A stretch of DNA of 8,719 nt from Euryarchaeota archaeon UBA226 (GTDB lineage Archaea > Thermoplasmatota > Poseidoniia > Poseidoniales > Poseidoniaceae): assembly GCA_002505935.1 (NCBI GenBank), contig DAWL01000029.1:1-8719 (forward strand), read 5' to 3'. Positions within the stretch are counted from its first letter, which is position 1; every line of letters begins with the position of its first letter. The translations under genes and the position numbers were made by a program. Of this stretch, positions 7,338 to 8,719 are shown piece after piece. The notes under the pieces are model-generated. The model made no database searches, was not told the DNA's origin, and saw nothing but the letters and a program-made list of their open reading frames with translations.

Positions 7338-8719
7338 TCAGTACCTTCCGCCAGCCCTTCTTGACCCAGGTGAACCCCCAGGTCCACCCATTCCTTGCTG
7401 GCGCATTCTTCCTGGTAACATTGGGCCACTTTGCTGCATGTTTCCTCCACGACCCATGCCTCCTGAACCAGCACTACTCTTGCCGCCCAATAGGCGCACT
7501 TGTTCCTGATCCTCGAATTGCTCTTTCATTCGCTCAAACATGTTTCTCAACAACATTCCATGCTCAACCTTCACCTTCCGGTTGATAACCATGTCATCGA
7601 TATCATCTTCGTATTCCTTGAGCATGTCCATATCCTTACAATCTTCAAGCCTGTTTCGCATTTTCTTGTAGCGTCGACGCTTTCTCATCAAGGCGAAAAC
7701 GGTCAATGGAATCATGGCTAAAGGAACCAACAATTCACTAGTGATTAGGTCGATAAGCCAAGATACAGAAATCTCTACTCCTTCAGGGTCATATTGAGAT
7801 TTGAAGCCTTCACCGGGAACATAGAATAATCCAGTTTCTGCAGCTCCATATTGATTGAAAGGAGTATTTTCAGGATCCTTGTAATCACTTCCACGTTCCT
7901 TTTCAAATTCATCTGGGAACCCATCCCCATCTCTGTCGTGATCCAAGACATCAGGAATGAAATCTCCATCAATATCTGGTGGTTTTGATTCAGGGTCGAA
8001 TGGATCGTAAGTTATGTCGGCTGTAGACGCATCCATTTCATTGTCATTGGTAATATCATCTCCATCAATATCCGGATCGAGGATATCAGGCATTCCATCT
8101 TCGTCAAGATCTGAACAACCGTTCATGAAGATGTTACTTGTTCCTTTGAGACTTGGGCAATCATCTGTTAGTATGTGTCCGAACTGATCTGCCCATCCAT
8201 CTCCATCCGCATCTGACCATATATCTGGATCATTTTCCCAGACATCGTTGTTATCACCTACGCCATCTCCATCAGAATCCATCCATTCGCCTTCATCTTC
8301 AGGGAATTGATCGATTAGGTCATTGATTCCATCATTATCACCATCTTCAGAACAATCTACCGAACTGTTTGTTTCTTTGTTGGTACAGATATCAGAATTA
8401 TCTCCGATTCCATCTTTGTCCTTATCTCGGAATTCAGTGGGATCTTCGGGGAAGGCATCAATGATGTCTGCAATTCCATCACCATCATAATCTAGAGGTT
8501 TAGATTCAGGGTTGTTCGGATTAGTACCTAATTGCATCTCCATTGTATTGTTGAATCCATCTCCATCTGTGTCTTCATCTTTTATCAGGGAGGTTTGACA
8601 GTTTGGTTTAATGAAATCCGGCAATCCATCGCGGTCCATGTCATGAGCAGCGCATTGGTCATTCGGGAATTCATCACCATTGGTGCCGTTCAAATTATCG
8701 CCGAATCCATCGCCATCTG
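7338..8719 (-). CDS. Thrombospondin type 3 repeat surface protein with membrane anchor and Gly/Met/Arg-rich tail, 5'-truncated by the window edge
   Basis: The frame runs open to the right edge (the last codons read DGDGFGDNLNG), so the TTG at 8693 is not a start. Counting from that TTG (451 residues to the stop), residues 1-261 are acidic calcium-binding repeats of the type DxDGDGxxD. Three cysteine pairs (14/32, 103/114, 179/193) lie in the spacers, as expected for disulfide-stabilised repeats. A membrane helix follows at about 312-335, then RKRRRYKK (337-344). The cytoplasmic part has a charged, probably helical segment (345-400) and a disordered Gly/Met/Arg-rich tail (403-451) ending in RRAGGRY. 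The topology is outside-to-inside with a signal peptide expected beyond the window. The repeats probably form a calcium-stabilised surface stalk. I do not recognise the cytoplasmic region, and no specific function can be assigned. Confidence 0.87.
   Translation of the reverse strand, partial: DGDGFGDNLNGTNGDEFPNDQCAAHDMDRDGLPDFIKPNCQTSLIKDEDTDGDGFNNTMEMQLGTNPNNPESKPLDYDGDGIADIIDAFPEDPTEFRDKDKDGIGDNSDICTNKETNSSVDCSEDGDNDGINDLIDQFPEDEGEWMDSDGDGVGDNNDVWENDPDIWSDADGDGWADQFGHILTDDCPSLKGTSNIFMNGCSDLDEDGMPDILDPDIDGDDITNDNEMDASTADITYDPFDPESKPPDIDGDFIPDVLDHDRDGDGFPDEFEKERGSDYKDPENTPFNQYGAAETGLFYVPGEGFKSQYDPEGVEISVSWLIDLITSELLVPLAMIPLTVFALMRKRRRYKKMRNRLEDCKDMDMLKEYEDDIDDMVINRKVKVEHGMLLRNMFERMKEQFEDQEQVRLLGGKSSAGSGGMGRGGNMQQSGPMLPGRMRQQGMGGPGGSPGSRRAGGRY
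7911..8719 (-). repeat. Array of about twelve thrombospondin type 3 (calcium-binding) repeats
   Basis: Eleven repeat cores start at residues 18, 41, 68, 90, 117, 139, 161, 195, 206, 240 and 251 (numbered from the TTG at 8693), and one more lies at the window edge. Typical forms are DTDGDGFNN, DYDGDGIAD and DSDGDGVGD, with linkers such as DAFPEDP and DQFPEDE. Aspartates at alternating positions are the calcium ligands in this family. The phrase PESKP plus a core recurs at 62-66 and 234-238. Its DNA is nearly identical at 8497-8511 and 7981-7995, a sign of internal duplication. Confidence 0.88.

Noticed and set aside
7900..8719. Short periodic DNA motif (ccatctccatc-like) resembling a repeat array or CRISPR.
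   Set aside because: The spacing is irregular and always in codon phase. It is the DNA behind Asp/Gly codons of the thrombospondin type 3 repeats, with no uniform direct repeat or unique spacer structure.
1..8719. Search for a defence system, toxin-antitoxin pair, integrase, transposon ends or tRNA attachment site.
   Set aside because: No nuclease, helicase, methylase, recombinase or reverse transcriptase motif, no terminal inverted repeats and no tRNA-like cloverleaf were recognised on either strand.

Overview
The window most likely comes from a planktonic marine archaeon of the Marine Group II / Candidatus Poseidoniales type (Thermoplasmatota-related Euryarchaeota). This is an inference. 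It rests on long surface proteins built from beta-helix, PKD-like and thrombospondin type 3 repeats, each anchored by one C-terminal membrane helix with a basic stop-transfer segment. Two stand-alone Lrp/AsnC effector domains without a DNA-binding part, GGTG-type Shine-Dalgarno sequences and moderate GC also fit. No rRNA, tRNA or universal marker is present, so the assignment stays provisional.

Layout. Bases 2-1957 (+) hold the 3' part of an RND/MMPL-type membrane protein whose start lies outside the window. It converges, with a single base between the stop codons, on a very large minus-strand gene (1959 to about 6644, possibly 6734). That gene encodes a secreted type I membrane protein: signal peptide, right-handed beta-helix, a short beta-sandwich, six PKD-like domains, one further Ig-like domain, a membrane helix and an acidic cytoplasmic tail. 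Upstream of it, also on the minus strand, are two 77-codon paralogues of the Lrp/AsnC ligand-binding (RAM) domain (6756-6989 and 6999-7232), 9 bases apart and translationally coupled. The right edge (7338-8719, minus) is the 3' part of a thrombospondin type 3 repeat protein. It has a membrane helix, a charged helical cytoplasmic region and a Gly/Met/Arg-rich tail; its start is also outside the window.

How the parts may work together. Three of the five genes encode envelope proteins: one probable transporter or lipid-handling RND protein and two cell-surface proteins. The RAM-domain pair probably senses a small molecule such as an amino acid and acts on a partner protein encoded elsewhere. Four genes share the minus strand, but the spacing supports only the RAM pair as a firm operon. 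The giant surface gene probably has its own promoter.

Coding density is near complete. The only intergenic stretches are about 105 bases (7233-7337) and 21 or 111 bases (before the giant gene, depending on its start). I saw no mobile element, CRISPR array, RNA gene or recognisable defence system. The window looks like an ordinary genomic segment rich in surface-protein genes, with some unusual architectures.
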